Positions 7,529 through 15,177 of a DNA stretch of 64,000 nucleotides are shown here, in pieces (position 1 is the stretch's first letter; each line of letters starts with the position of its first letter). A model generated the notes under the pieces. That model was not told the DNA's origin, searched no databases, and saw nothing but the letters and a program-made list of their open reading frames with translations. The DNA is taken from assembly GCA_035384565.1 (NCBI GenBank), contig DAOOIT010000004.1, positions 1 to 64,000 of the forward strand. The letters run 5' to 3'. The stretch is from Planctomycetota bacterium. Its GTDB lineage: Bacteria > Planctomycetota > PUPC01 > DSUN01. A program made the translations under genes and the position numbers.

Positions 7529-8955
7529 CGCGGGACGATGTGCGAACACAGCTTTCGGCCTACCTGGACGGCGAGCTCGGCGAGGCCGAGCGTCGCGCCG
7601 TGGAGGCCGCGCTCGAGGCCGAGCCCGAGCTGCGCGCCGAGCTCGACGCGCTGCGCCGCACCGTCCGCCTCGTCCGTTCGCTGCCCAGGGTCGCGGCTCC
7701 GGCCGGCTTCCGCGAGCGGGTCGAAGCGGCGATCGCCCGCGGCGACGAGGCCCTGCGCTCCCGGCCCGCGCGCCGCTGGCTGGCCGCGGCCCTCGCCGCG
7801 GCCGCCTGCCTGCTCGTGGCGGTGGCGGCACTGCTCAATCGCGCTGAACGCCCGCGCGATTCCGCGCGGACCGTCGACCAGACGCCCGCGCCCGCGCGGG
7901 CTGTGACGGAGGAGGACCGCTTCGACGGCGCGGCACACGACGCGCTGGCGCAGGCGAAGCCCGACGCCGCTCTGGACGAGGCCCTCCGCCGCCAGGCCCC
8001 CGCCGAGCAGCCGGCCGGCAAGGCGGACAAGGTTGTGACTGGCAAGTCGTTCGGCTACGCCGAGCGGAAGGTGGCGGTCGGCGGGCGCGAGCCCGGCGGA
8101 CCTCCCACCGTTCCCGCGGCCCCTGCCGTGCGGCCGCACGAACCCGAACCGGGCGTGCAAGCCAGCGGCACGGGCCTTCGCGGCGACGCGGACCTCGTGA
8201 TGGCCGAGAAGAAGAGGGAAGCCCTGGCCGAGCGCGAGCGCCACGAAAGCGAAGACCACGAGGATGGCGCCCGGGCCCCCGCGCCCGAGGCCGCGAAGCC
8301 GTCCGCCACGATGGCGGCGAAGAGCGGCGCCGCGCCTGCTCCGGCCCCCTCGAAGGCCCTCCAGGAGGCGCCGATGGCCGATGCCAGGGCGCAAGGTGGG
8401 GAACGGGCTAACCGCGAGGGCGTCATCGAAGAGGCCCGGGACGCCAACGGGCAGAGGCGTCGCATCCTCGAGCGCGACAGCCTGGTGGCCGCCATCATGC
8501 GCGACCGGGCCGCGGCCGCCCCGCCTCGGGGAGTGGGCGGCGGGCAGCGGGCCGTGGGCGCGGCCGGCCAGGCCACGCGGAACGCGATGGCGGGCGATGG
8601 GCTCGAAGTGGCCCTGGCCTACACCAATCTGTCGGCCTGCCTTGCCGAGGTGTACGCCGCGCTCGATGCCGCAGAGGTGCCCTACACCGTGCAGCCGGAA
8701 GGCGGCGGCCGATTCATCGTCGAGACCCGGCTCCCCGACGCGGCGGCGAAGGCCCTTGTGGCCCGCCTCAAGACCCGGCTCTCCGACCGCAAGGACCTGG
8801 AGAAGGCCGAGCAACAGCAGGCCGTGTCCGCCGGGATGCGAGAAGACAGGTCTCTGTTCAAGGGGAAGGTCGCCGAGACAGGCCCCGCCGTGCGCGTCGT
8901 GCTGCACTTCGAGCGCGCGGCCGCTCCCGCCGCAGAGGCGGCACCACAGAAGTGA
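7525..8955 (+). CDS. Membrane anti-sigma-like protein, zinc ligands absent
   Basis: 476 residues. The N-terminal 50 residues (LSAYLDGELGEAERRAVEAA) match the helical anti-sigma fold of putative zinc-finger (zf-HC2) proteins, but the His/CxxC zinc ligands are missing. One transmembrane helix lies at about residues 85-104. The remaining roughly 370 residues should be outside the cytoplasm: a long Ala/Pro/Glu-rich low-complexity stretch and a conserved-looking C-terminal domain (about 365-470). The ATG overlaps the sigma stop (ATGA), so the pair is translationally coupled. I infer that it holds the ECF factor at the membrane. The large outer domain may be the sensor. Confidence 0.8.
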   Translation: MTRDDVRTQLSAYLDGELGEAERRAVEAALEAEPELRAELDALRRTVRLVRSLPRVAAPAGFRERVEAAIARGDEALRSRPARRWLAAALAAAACLLVAVAALLNRAERPRDSARTVDQTPAPARAVTEEDRFDGAAHDALAQAKPDAALDEALRRQAPAEQPAGKADKVVTGKSFGYAERKVAVGGREPGGPPTVPAAPAVRPHEPEPGVQASGTGLRGDADLVMAEKKREALAERERHESEDHEDGARAPAPEAAKPSATMAAKSGAAPAPAPSKALQEAPMADARAQGGERANREGVIEEARDANGQRRRILERDSLVAAIMRDRAAAAPPRGVGGGQRAVGAAGQATRNAMAGDGLEVALAYTNLSACLAEVYAALDAAEVPYTVQPEGGGRFIVETRLPDAAAKALVARLKTRLSDRKDLEKAEQQQAVSAGMREDRSLFKGKVAETGPAVRVVLHFERAAAPAAEAAPQK

Positions 8956-8964
8956 GAGCAGAAC

Positions 8965-9020
8965 GGGGGAAGGCACCTTTCTGGCAGAAAGGCGCCTTCC
9001 CCCGGCCGCATCCTCCAAAG
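8965..9020. repeat. Dispersed hairpin repeat between convergent genes
   Basis: An 18-bp inverted repeat with one mismatch (8965-8982 against 8986-9003, GGGGGAAGGC...GCCTTCCCCC) is followed by a tail resembling CATCCTCCAAAGACTTC. A relative with the same hairpin and tail is at 58326-58390. Its place between converging stop codons means it could also serve as a bidirectional terminator. Confidence 0.7.
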
Positions 9021-9029
9021 ACTTCTGTA

Positions 9030-9503
9030 TCAGACTTGCTTGAGTTGTTTGAGGACGCTGACCATTTCGATGGCGGCGATGGCTGCGTCGTAGCCGCGGT
9101 TGCCGGCCTTGGTGCCGGCGCGCTCGACGGCCTGCTCGATGGTGTCGGTGGTGAGGATGCCGTAGATGACGGGCAGGCCGGTGCTCATGGCGATCTCGGC
9201 CACGCCCTTCGAGGATTCGGCGGCCACATAGTCGAAGTGCGGCGTGGAGCCGCGGATCACGGCGCCCAGACAGATCACGGCGTCGAACTTGCCGCTCTCG
9301 GCCATGTGCTTGGCCGCGATGGGCACCTCGCGGGCGCCGGGCACGCGGGCCACCGTGATGTCGGCGTCGGCCGCGCCCGACCGCTGAAGGGCGTCGAGCG
9401 CGCCGCCCAGCAGGCGCGAGGTGATGAAGTCGTTGAATCGGCTCACCACGAGCCCGAACCTGAGCCCCTGGGCCGACAGATCGCCCTCGATCATCTTCGG
9501 CAT
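9030..9503 (-). CDS. ribH: 6,7-dimethyl-8-ribityllumazine synthase
   Basis: 157 residues, the normal length. The enzyme condenses 5-amino-6-ribitylamino-uracil with 3,4-dihydroxy-2-butanone 4-phosphate in the penultimate step of riboflavin synthesis and assembles into pentamers or icosahedral capsids. Conserved blocks: VVSRFND (substrate-binding F), RVPGAREVPIAAK, CLGAVIRGSTPHFDYV (with the catalytic His region), PVIYGILTTDTIEQA, and KAGNRGYDAA. The start ATG at 9503 is supported by AAGGAG eight nt upstream and discards an in-frame extension made of repeat DNA. No other rib gene is nearby. Confidence 0.96.
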   Translation of the reverse strand: MPKMIEGDLSAQGLRFGLVVSRFNDFITSRLLGGALDALQRSGAADADITVARVPGAREVPIAAKHMAESGKFDAVICLGAVIRGSTPHFDYVAAESSKGVAEIAMSTGLPVIYGILTTDTIEQAVERAGTKAGNRGYDAAIAAIEMVSVLKQLKQV

Positions 9504-9620
9504 GCTCTCGTCTCCTTGTGTGTTCCCGCGTGCTCGCAGAGGATGTGTGAACGGTTCGATGGGTGGATGGGTGCCAGAGCCCTGACCTGGCGTGTCATTC
9601 ATCCGCCCCTCCAGTCCCCC

Positions 9621-10511
9621 TCAGTCTACCATCTCCAGCTCCCCCAGCTCCGAGATGTCGCGCTTGGGAATGTCCGCCCAGTGGAACTCGGCGTCCGACG
9701 GGCCGTTCTCCTTCTCGAACATGGCCCGCCAGCGCTTCTTGAAGCGCAGGCCGTTCTTGATCGTGACGTAGCGGTAATTGATCGTCGGCGTGTCGCCCGA
9801 CGTGACGTTCTCACAATGATACATTTCCACGGTCGGCAAGTAAAGCACCCGATAGCCCGCGTGGCGGGCGCGGTAGCAGTAATCAATGTCCTCGAACTGG
9901 AGGGGGTTGAAGCCCTCGTCGAGCGGGCCGAGCTCGTCGTAGAGGCGGCGCGGCATCATCCAGCAGGCGCTGATGAGGCATTGGACCTCGCGCGGCTGGT
10001 TGAAGGCGGGCGCCTCGCGCGGCTCGCCGCGCCCGAGAAAGTGCACCCAGCCGGTCGGCGTGACGGCGCCGCCGGCGAACTGGATGAGATGGGGCGGGAA
10101 CGGATAGATCAGCTTGGGGCCGACAATGCCGACGCGCGGGTCGGCCTCGAGCGCGGCCCGCAGGCGCTCGAGCCACGAGCGAGTGCGCGGCACCACGTCG
10201 TTGTCGAGGAACACGATGTAGTGGCCGCGGACCTGCTGAAGCGCGAGGTTGCGGCCGGTGACCGCCCCCGCATTCTGCTCCAGGCGCGTGGGGCGAAAGG
10301 CGATGCCGGCGGCCTCGGCCCGCGGCGCGAACTCGGCGTAGAGGGCAGGCGTCGCATCGGTGGAACCGTTGTCCAGCGCCAGAATCTCGAAGGGTCGGTA
10401 CGACGAGCGCACGAGGCCCTCGAAGCACCGCCGCGTGTGCGCGACCTTGTTGTGCGACAGGATGACGAGCGAGACGAGGGGCGTCGCGGGGCTTCTCGTG
10501 GCTACGGCCAT
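9621..10511 (-). CDS. Family 2 glycosyltransferase
   Basis: 296 residues, no membrane segment. A GT-A fold is indicated by VSLVILSHNKVAHTRRC at the N-terminus, ILALDNGSTD, and the metal-binding region VFLDNDVVPRTRSW. The C-terminal FEDIDYCYRARHAGYRVLYL block is typical of rhamnosyl/N-acetylglucosaminyl-type GT2 enzymes. It probably transfers a sugar from a nucleotide donor to an envelope or exopolysaccharide acceptor; the donor cannot be told. The gene downstream (ribH) is 117 nt away and separated by a weak GATGG/CATTCATCC repeat. The gene upstream (10566-11810) is 54 nt away and may be co-transcribed. Confidence 0.88.
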   Translation of the reverse strand: MAVATRSPATPLVSLVILSHNKVAHTRRCFEGLVRSSYRPFEILALDNGSTDATPALYAEFAPRAEAAGIAFRPTRLEQNAGAVTGRNLALQQVRGHYIVFLDNDVVPRTRSWLERLRAALEADPRVGIVGPKLIYPFPPHLIQFAGGAVTPTGWVHFLGRGEPREAPAFNQPREVQCLISACWMMPRRLYDELGPLDEGFNPLQFEDIDYCYRARHAGYRVLYLPTVEMYHCENVTSGDTPTINYRYVTIKNGLRFKKRWRAMFEKENGPSDAEFHWADIPKRDISELGELEMVD

Positions 10512-10565
10512 GCGGGGTGCCCTCTGCCGGCACGGGGCACGGGGGGGCTTCGAGCGTGCGGGGCG

Positions 10566-11810
10566 TCAATGCTTGCGGATGCGGGGCTTGATGCCCACCT
10601 TGTCGAGGGCCTTGCGCCACTCCTCGGCCTCGGCGGCGCTCCCGCCCTTGCACACCATGACCACCGTGCGCTCGACCTGCTTCTGAGCCTCCTCGGGCGT
10701 GAGGCCCTGGCGCTCGACGAGCAGCTTGGCGATGTACTCCTGCTCCTGGCCGCGCGCTCGGGCGACCGAGACGTCGTAGCGCGCGCCGGCCGGCTCGGGT
10801 GCCGGCTTGGGCGCTGGCTTGGACGCGGGCGCGGCGGGCTTGGGCGCGGGCGCGGCAGCCGCGGGCCGCGCCGGCGGGGCCGGCTGCGGTGCGGGGCGCG
10901 GCTTGATCTCCATCGGGCGCGGCTTCGCGGGCGCGGGCTGGGTGATGTGGGTCTCGGTGGGCGCCTCGCGCACGGGGAGAACCATAGGCGTGGGCTGTTG
11001 CGGGGCCGCCTTTGGCTGGGTGGCGGGCTCCTTGGGTGCGGGCGCGGCAGCCGCTGGCTGCGGTGCGGGCCGGGGTTTCGGGGCCTCGGCCTTGGGGGCC
11101 TCGGGCTTGGGCGCGACAGCCGGCGCGGCGGCAGGCGCCGGCGCCGCCGCGGGCTTGGGGCCGGCCGGCTCCTCTTCCTTGGGCTTGTTCTTGAGAATCG
11201 AGTCGAGGAAGCCCGAGATCTCGGCCAGCTCGTCGCTGCGCGCGGGCTCTGCGGCGGGCACTTCCTCGGCCACGGGCAGCTCGGCCTCGACCGGCTCGGC
11301 CTCGGGAATGTCATCGGCCCCTGGGACCCCAAGGTCCACGGGCTCTGCCTCGGGGATCTCGGCCTCCGGCACCTCGGCAGGCGTGGCTGGGGCCTGGGGC
11401 GGAGGCGGGGCGGCGGTTGCGGAAGGCGACGATGGGGCGGCCGGCTCCCAGCGCCGCACGGCGAACCGCTCGCCGCACGAGGGGCACACGAACAGATTCG
11501 CCGGCTTCAACACCGCGGCGGGCGGCGCCGGCCAACGGAACTGCTTGAGCTTGCCCACGGGGTCCGCGGTCAGCCGCATCTGCGCGCCCAGGCGGCCCAG
11601 GCGGATGAGGTGCGTGCGCAGGTTCGCCGCCATCGCCGGCGAGAGTCCGCTGATGAGGACGATGGGCGCGTTGCTCACGGCGCCCAGCGCCGTCTTCAGG
11701 TCGATCGGGAACACCTCGGTCAGCTCGGCGGCGACGCTCTGAGCCTGCGCCGGGTTCACCGAGACGAGCACCAGCTTGAAATCCGCCTTTGGCGCTGCGG
11801 GCGCGGCCAT
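10566..11810 (-). CDS. Pro/Ala-rich protein with L7/L12-like N- and C-terminal domains
   Basis: 414 residues, no signal peptide. The N-terminal 85 residues and the last 70 residues each resemble the ribosomal L7/L12 C-terminal fold (LKTALGAVSNAPIVLISGLS and LTPEEAQKQVERTVVMVCKG are in equivalent positions). After the first domain comes a single CPSC pair (LFVCPSCGERFAV), then about 220 residues of Pro/Ala/Glu/Lys-rich linker with PAP/PKP repeats. It looks like two small interaction domains on a flexible arm. The function is unknown. The ATG at 11810 has AAGGAGG seven nt upstream. A promoter lies at 11861-11889, divergent from the URO-D gene. Confidence 0.75.
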   Translation of the reverse strand: MAAPAAPKADFKLVLVSVNPAQAQSVAAELTEVFPIDLKTALGAVSNAPIVLISGLSPAMAANLRTHLIRLGRLGAQMRLTADPVGKLKQFRWPAPPAAVLKPANLFVCPSCGERFAVRRWEPAAPSSPSATAAPPPPQAPATPAEVPEAEIPEAEPVDLGVPGADDIPEAEPVEAELPVAEEVPAAEPARSDELAEISGFLDSILKNKPKEEEPAGPKPAAAPAPAAAPAVAPKPEAPKAEAPKPRPAPQPAAAAPAPKEPATQPKAAPQQPTPMVLPVREAPTETHITQPAPAKPRPMEIKPRPAPQPAPPARPAAAAPAPKPAAPASKPAPKPAPEPAGARYDVSVARARGQEQEYIAKLLVERQGLTPEEAQKQVERTVVMVCKGGSAAEAEEWRKALDKVGIKPRIRKH

Positions 11811-11860
11811 TGCGACGCCTCCTTCGGGCGAGGTCGGGAATCGTAGCAAGTCTGCGGGCA

Positions 11861-11889
11861 ATGCTAGCAGAAAGGCCAGATCGAGTCAA
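11861..11889 (-). promoter_or_regulatory. Promoter for the gene at 10566-11810
   Basis: Read on the minus strand: TTGACT (11889-11884), 17-bp spacer, TAGCAT (11866-11861). Transcription start is expected near 11853. Confidence 0.6.
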
Positions 11890-11916
11890 GGCGCCCGCGG
11901 CGGCCGCTACTCGCAG

Positions 11917-11944
11917 TTGCGGGCCGCCCCGTGCGCGGTATGAT
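11917..11944 (+). promoter_or_regulatory. Promoter for the URO-D family gene
   Basis: TTGCGG at 11917-11922, 16-bp spacer, TATGAT at 11939-11944; divergent from the promoter on the other strand about 50 bp to the left. Confidence 0.5.
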
Positions 11945-11989
11945 GAACGCGGTGCTTCGTGCCGCGCGGCACAGGAGGCCAAGCACGTG

Positions 11990-13210
11990 ATGACCGATCA
12001 GGAGCGAATCCTCGCCACCCTCCGCGGCGAGCCGGCCGATCGCCTGCCCTGGGCGCCGCGGCTCGACCTGTGGTTCAAGGCCCAACAGCGCGCCGGCACG
12101 TTGCCCAGCCGCTACCGCCACGCCACGCTGCGCGATCTGGTGGACGACCTGGGCTGGGGGCTCCACGCCGTGGTGCCCGACTTCCGCGACGTCGTCCGCC
12201 CCGACGACCATCTCGACCGCGGCCTGGGCCTCTTCAACCTCCGCACCATGCCCTATCGCACCGTGCTCGAGAACGTCGAACGCACGGCCCGCACCGATGG
12301 CGCCCGCACCCTGGTGGAGTATCGAACGCCCCTCGGCTCGGTGCAGACCGTGGTGGTCTACGACGCGGCGATGCAGGACGCCGGGATCACCATCAGCCAC
12401 GTCGAACGGCCGCCGTTCCAGAGCGAGCGCGACTACGCCCCGCTCGGCTACCTGTTCGAGAACGCGCGGGTGGAGCCGCAGCTCGAGGGGTTCGAGGCGT
12501 TCGCCGACCATGTCGGCCCGCGCGGCCTGCCGGTCGCCTGGGTGAGCGCCGCCGCCTCGCCCATGCACTTCATCCTACGCGAGCTGATGCCCTTCGACGT
12601 CTTCTTCTATGAGAGCGTGGACCACCCCGAGGCCCTGGCGCGGCTGGCCGGGCAGATCGAGGGCTACTGGCAGCGCGTGCTGGAAGCCGCCTTTCGGTGC
12701 CCGGCCCGCGTGTTCCTCGTGGGGGCGAACTACGACGCCACGGTGACCTGCCCGCCGTTCTTCCGCGACCACATTCTGCCCTGGCTGCGGCGCGCGGCGC
12801 GCGAGCTCCACGCCCGCGGCCGCTACCTGCTCACCCACACCGACGGCGAGAACACCGGCCTCCTCGAACACTACCTCGATGCCGAGGTGGACGCCGCCGA
12901 TTCCGTGTGCCCCGCGCCGATGACGAAGCTCACGCTCAGGCAGGTGCGCGACGCCTTCGCCGGGCGCATCACGATCCTGGGCGGCATCCCGTCGGTGGCC
13001 CTGCTGCGCGACGCGATGTCGGACCGCGACTTCGGGCGCTTTCTGGACCGGTTCTTCGAGGACCTCGGCCGGGGCGATCACCTGGTGCTGGGCGTCTCCG
13101 ACACCACGCCGCCGGGGGCCGAGTTCGGCCGGCTGGTCGAGATCGGCCGGCGCGCTGAAGCCTTCGGCCCCATCCGGCCCCCGCGGGCCTGCCGGCCTCG
13201 GGACCCCTGA
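11990..13210 (+). CDS. Uroporphyrinogen decarboxylase (URO-D) superfamily protein
   Basis: 406 residues with the TIM-barrel URO-D superfamily layout: N-terminal RILATLRGEPADRLPW, central FFYESVDHPEALARL, and a C-terminal LLTHTDGENTGLLEH ... SVCPAPMT ... ITILGGIPS region. It is unlikely to be true HemE, since the HemE N-terminal arginine motif is not evident and there are no other haem genes nearby. Superfamily members in planctomycetes are often corrinoid-dependent methyltransferase-like proteins. The H/C pair (HTDGEN, VCP) could be metal ligands, but the classical HxC of MtaA is not intact. AGGAGG at 11973-11978 could serve either ATG 11990 or GTG 11987. Confidence 0.8.
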   Translation: MTDQERILATLRGEPADRLPWAPRLDLWFKAQQRAGTLPSRYRHATLRDLVDDLGWGLHAVVPDFRDVVRPDDHLDRGLGLFNLRTMPYRTVLENVERTARTDGARTLVEYRTPLGSVQTVVVYDAAMQDAGITISHVERPPFQSERDYAPLGYLFENARVEPQLEGFEAFADHVGPRGLPVAWVSAAASPMHFILRELMPFDVFFYESVDHPEALARLAGQIEGYWQRVLEAAFRCPARVFLVGANYDATVTCPPFFRDHILPWLRRAARELHARGRYLLTHTDGENTGLLEHYLDAEVDAADSVCPAPMTKLTLRQVRDAFAGRITILGGIPSVALLRDAMSDRDFGRFLDRFFEDLGRGDHLVLGVSDTTPPGAEFGRLVEIGRRAEAFGPIRPPRACRPRDP

Positions 13211-13270
13211 GCGAGGGGGGAACCCCCTGGCCTTTGGCCCGATGTCTCGCGCGCGGCTGCACGCCCGGGG

Positions 13271-14059
13271 TCACTTCCTCGGCTTCGCGAGGTCGGCGAG
13301 GATCATCTCGGCGACTTTGCGGCCGCTGAGCAGCATGCCGCCGAAGATCGGACCCATCCGCGGGGCGCCGTACACGGCGTTGCACACCATGCCCGCGGCG
13401 TAGACGCCGGGGTAGATCTCGCGCGTGTTCTCCACGATGGCCAGCTCGCCGCGGGTCGCGTCCATCGGGCGTTCGCCCTCGAGCGAGCCGCTGGGCGTGT
13501 TGAGCTTCACCTGGGCCTTGTTCACGAGCACCTTGGCGATCTCGGCGGGGTGCCCCGTCGCCTCGATCACCACGCGGGCGCGGATCGTCAGCGGGTCCAC
13601 GTGCAGGCCGCTCATCTCCACGGGGCTCCACTGAATCACGAGGCCGGTCACGCGGCCGTTCTGGAGCATCACGTCCTCGACGCTGATGCAATTCATGAAG
13701 CGGGCGCCGGCCGCCGTGGCCTTGTAGGTCAGCGCGGCCACCGCGTGCACCGCGTCGGCGGTCCAGTAGCCCTTGCCCGCCCTGGCGCTCTGCACGCCCA
13801 TTTCGTCGAGGATGGCCTTGGCGGGGTCCTGGACGACGATCTCGTTGAACATCATGCCGCCGCCCCACATGCCGCCGCCGATGCTGAGCTTGCGCTCGAA
13901 AAGGGCCACCTGGAGGCCCGCCTTGGCCAGGTAGTAGGCGGCCGTGATGCCGGCCGGGCCGCCGCCGGCGATGGCCACGTCAGTGTCGGCCACCGCGCTC
14001 AGCTTCTTCGCGTACGACGCCACGATGAGACGCGTGACGCGGATTTCATCCAGCTTCAC
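13271..14059 (-). CDS. thi4: Thi4-type thiamine thiazole synthase (sulfide-dependent class)
   Basis: 262 residues, close to archaeal/bacterial Thi4. The family makes the ADP-thiazole precursor of thiamine from NAD, glycine and a sulfur source. Visible features: N-terminal dinucleotide motif VAIAGGGPAGITAAYYLA, GGGMWGGGMMFN, and C-terminal GMVCNAVYGAPRMGPIFGGM. When aligned on ATGH, the position of the yeast suicide Cys205 appears to be Leu, so sulfur probably comes from free sulfide. The start is a GTG at 14059 with GAGGAG about 8 nt upstream. The longer in-frame ATG at 14116 lies inside the riboswitch terminator hairpin and is rejected. Expression is controlled by the TPP riboswitch upstream. 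Confidence 0.92.
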   Translation of the reverse strand: MKLDEIRVTRLIVASYAKKLSAVADTDVAIAGGGPAGITAAYYLAKAGLQVALFERKLSIGGGMWGGGMMFNEIVVQDPAKAILDEMGVQSARAGKGYWTADAVHAVAALTYKATAAGARFMNCISVEDVMLQNGRVTGLVIQWSPVEMSGLHVDPLTIRARVVIEATGHPAEIAKVLVNKAQVKLNTPSGSLEGERPMDATRGELAIVENTREIYPGVYAAGMVCNAVYGAPRMGPIFGGMLLSGRKVAEMILADLAKPRK

Positions 14060-14096
14060 CGCCTCGACTCCTCTCTGGACGGGTCGTGTGTCCTGG

Positions 14097-14130
14097 AACG
14101 AAAACGCCCGAGCCACGCGGTGTGGTCGGG
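14097..14130 (-). terminator. Intrinsic terminator of the TPP riboswitch
   Basis: Hairpin at 14107-14130 (outer CCCGA/TCGGG, inner CCAC/GTGG with a bulged C), then CG, UUUU and CGUU on the minus-strand RNA. It lies between the aptamer and the thi4 start, so TPP binding would be expected to promote termination. Confidence 0.75.
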
Positions 14131-14137
14131 CCGACGG

Positions 14138-14238
14138 CTGCTTCCCTGCGCAGGCGTTACCCTGGTCAGGTTCCTGGGGTCGACCCGAGTCCTCTCAGCC
14201 GGCAGGGGCGTCTTCCCCTGCGGCTCCCCCAGCAGCTT
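14138..14238 (-). promoter_or_regulatory. TPP riboswitch (THI element)
   Basis: Minus-strand RNA contains the signature parts in order: an initial GC stem, CUGAGA in the pyrimidine-sensing arm, ACCC...GAACCUGA, and the closing CGCNUGCGCAGGGA-like segment. The 5' end falls at the predicted transcription start of the promoter at 14244-14272. It controls thi4 at 13271-14059 by transcription termination. Confidence 0.93.
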
Positions 14239-14243
14239 AGGCC

Positions 14244-14272
14244 ATTGTAGACGCAAGCCGTCGCCCCGTCAA
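14244..14272 (-). promoter_or_regulatory. Promoter of the thi4 riboswitch transcript
   Basis: Read on the minus strand: TTGACG (14272-14267), 17 bp, TACAAT (14249-14244). The start is expected about 14237, exactly at the aptamer. Confidence 0.75.
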
Positions 14273-14315
14273 ACGGCAGGGCATGGGAGGCACGCCGGGC
14301 CCTTCGCGGCCGCCT

Positions 14316-14344
14316 TTGACAGCGGACAGTTCGCTGGATTTACT
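14316..14344 (+). promoter_or_regulatory. Promoter for the cyclase-family gene
   Basis: TTGACA at 14316-14321, 17 bp, TTTACT at 14339-14344. Transcript start about 14351. Confidence 0.6.
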
Positions 14345-14404
14345 GAAGGGGCCATGCCTTCGCGCCCGGGTACTGCTTCCGCCTTCCTTGAGGAGCCGTT
14401 CGCC

Positions 14405-15085
14405 ATGGCTCTCCGCATCCGCCGCGTGTTCGACCTCGCGCAGCCGTTGTTCGACAGGTGCCCCGCCTTCCCAGGCGACCCGCGCGTGCGGGTGAGGAAC
14501 GTGAAGACGATTGATGCCGACGGCTTCAAGCTCGAGACGCTCTTTCTCGCCAGCCACTCCGGCACGCACGTGGACGCGCCCAGCCACCTGCTGCACCTCG
14601 ACCGGGGAGCGATAACAGACTTCCGTCCCGACCACTTCGTGGGGCCATGCGTGGTGGCCGACCTGCGGCGCAAGGGCGACGATGATGAGATCGGCCCCGC
14701 CGACCTGGAGCCGTGGCGCGACCTGCTGGCGTCGGGCGACATTCTGCTGCTGGCCACGGGCTGGTCGCGCTTCCGCGGCGAGGACGCCGAGCGCTGGATG
14801 CACCACTCGCCCTACCTGACGCAGGAGGGCGCCGAGTGGGTCTGCGCCCGCGGCGTGAAGGGCGTGGGCATTGACCACTTCACCATCGGCACCACGCTCG
14901 AGCAGTTCGACCGCCCGCCGCACGAGACGCTGCTGCGCCGCCGCATCTGGATCGCCGAGGACCTGGCGATTCCCGACGAGCTGCTCGCCGAGCGTCGTAA
15001 GTGGCTCTATGTGGGCGTGCCGCTCAAGCTCCAGGGCGCCAGCGGCGCGCCGGCGCGGCCGGTGGTGCTGGATGTGGAGGAATGA
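14405..15085 (+). CDS. Cyclase family protein (kynurenine formamidase-like hydrolase)
   Basis: 226 residues of the cyclase/KynB superfamily of metal-dependent amidohydrolases. The metal-binding signature HSGTHVDAPSHL lies near residues 55-66. Additional conserved blocks are LLATGWSRF and KGVGIDHFTI. No signal peptide is evident. The substrate is unknown; other members hydrolyse N-formylkynurenine, cyclic ureides or isatin. The ATG at 14405 follows GAGGAG (14390-14395) with 9-nt spacing. It runs toward the tlpA-like gene on the other strand, with a 92-bp GC-rich gap between stops. Confidence 0.87.
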   Translation: MALRIRRVFDLAQPLFDRCPAFPGDPRVRVRNVKTIDADGFKLETLFLASHSGTHVDAPSHLLHLDRGAITDFRPDHFVGPCVVADLRRKGDDDEIGPADLEPWRDLLASGDILLLATGWSRFRGEDAERWMHHSPYLTQEGAEWVCARGVKGVGIDHFTIGTTLEQFDRPPHETLLRRRIWIAEDLAIPDELLAERRKWLYVGVPLKLQGASGAPARPVVLDVEE

Positions 15086-15177
15086 GGGGACGCGGGCCGC
15101 CTGCCGCGGGCCGCGGGCGCGAGGGAGCCGGCGCGTGTGCACCCTGCACGGCGGCCGGCCAGAAGCTCGCCCGGCTC

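Noticed and set aside
8952..11846. Long open frame opposite ribH, the glycosyltransferase and the L7/L12-like gene (964 codons)
   Set aside because: It runs antisense across three recognisable minus-strand genes and through their intergenic DNA. Composition is Gly/Arg/Ala-rich with no known domain: a shadow of high GC third positions.
11990..13210. HemE proper (uroporphyrinogen decarboxylase of haem synthesis)
   Set aside because: The superfamily fold is clear, but the HemE N-terminal arginine signature is not evident and no haem-pathway neighbours exist, so only the superfamily is claimed.
14060..14116. Earlier thi4 ATG at 14116
   Set aside because: It lies within the riboswitch terminator hairpin and has no RBS; GTG 14059 is well placed and gives the family length.
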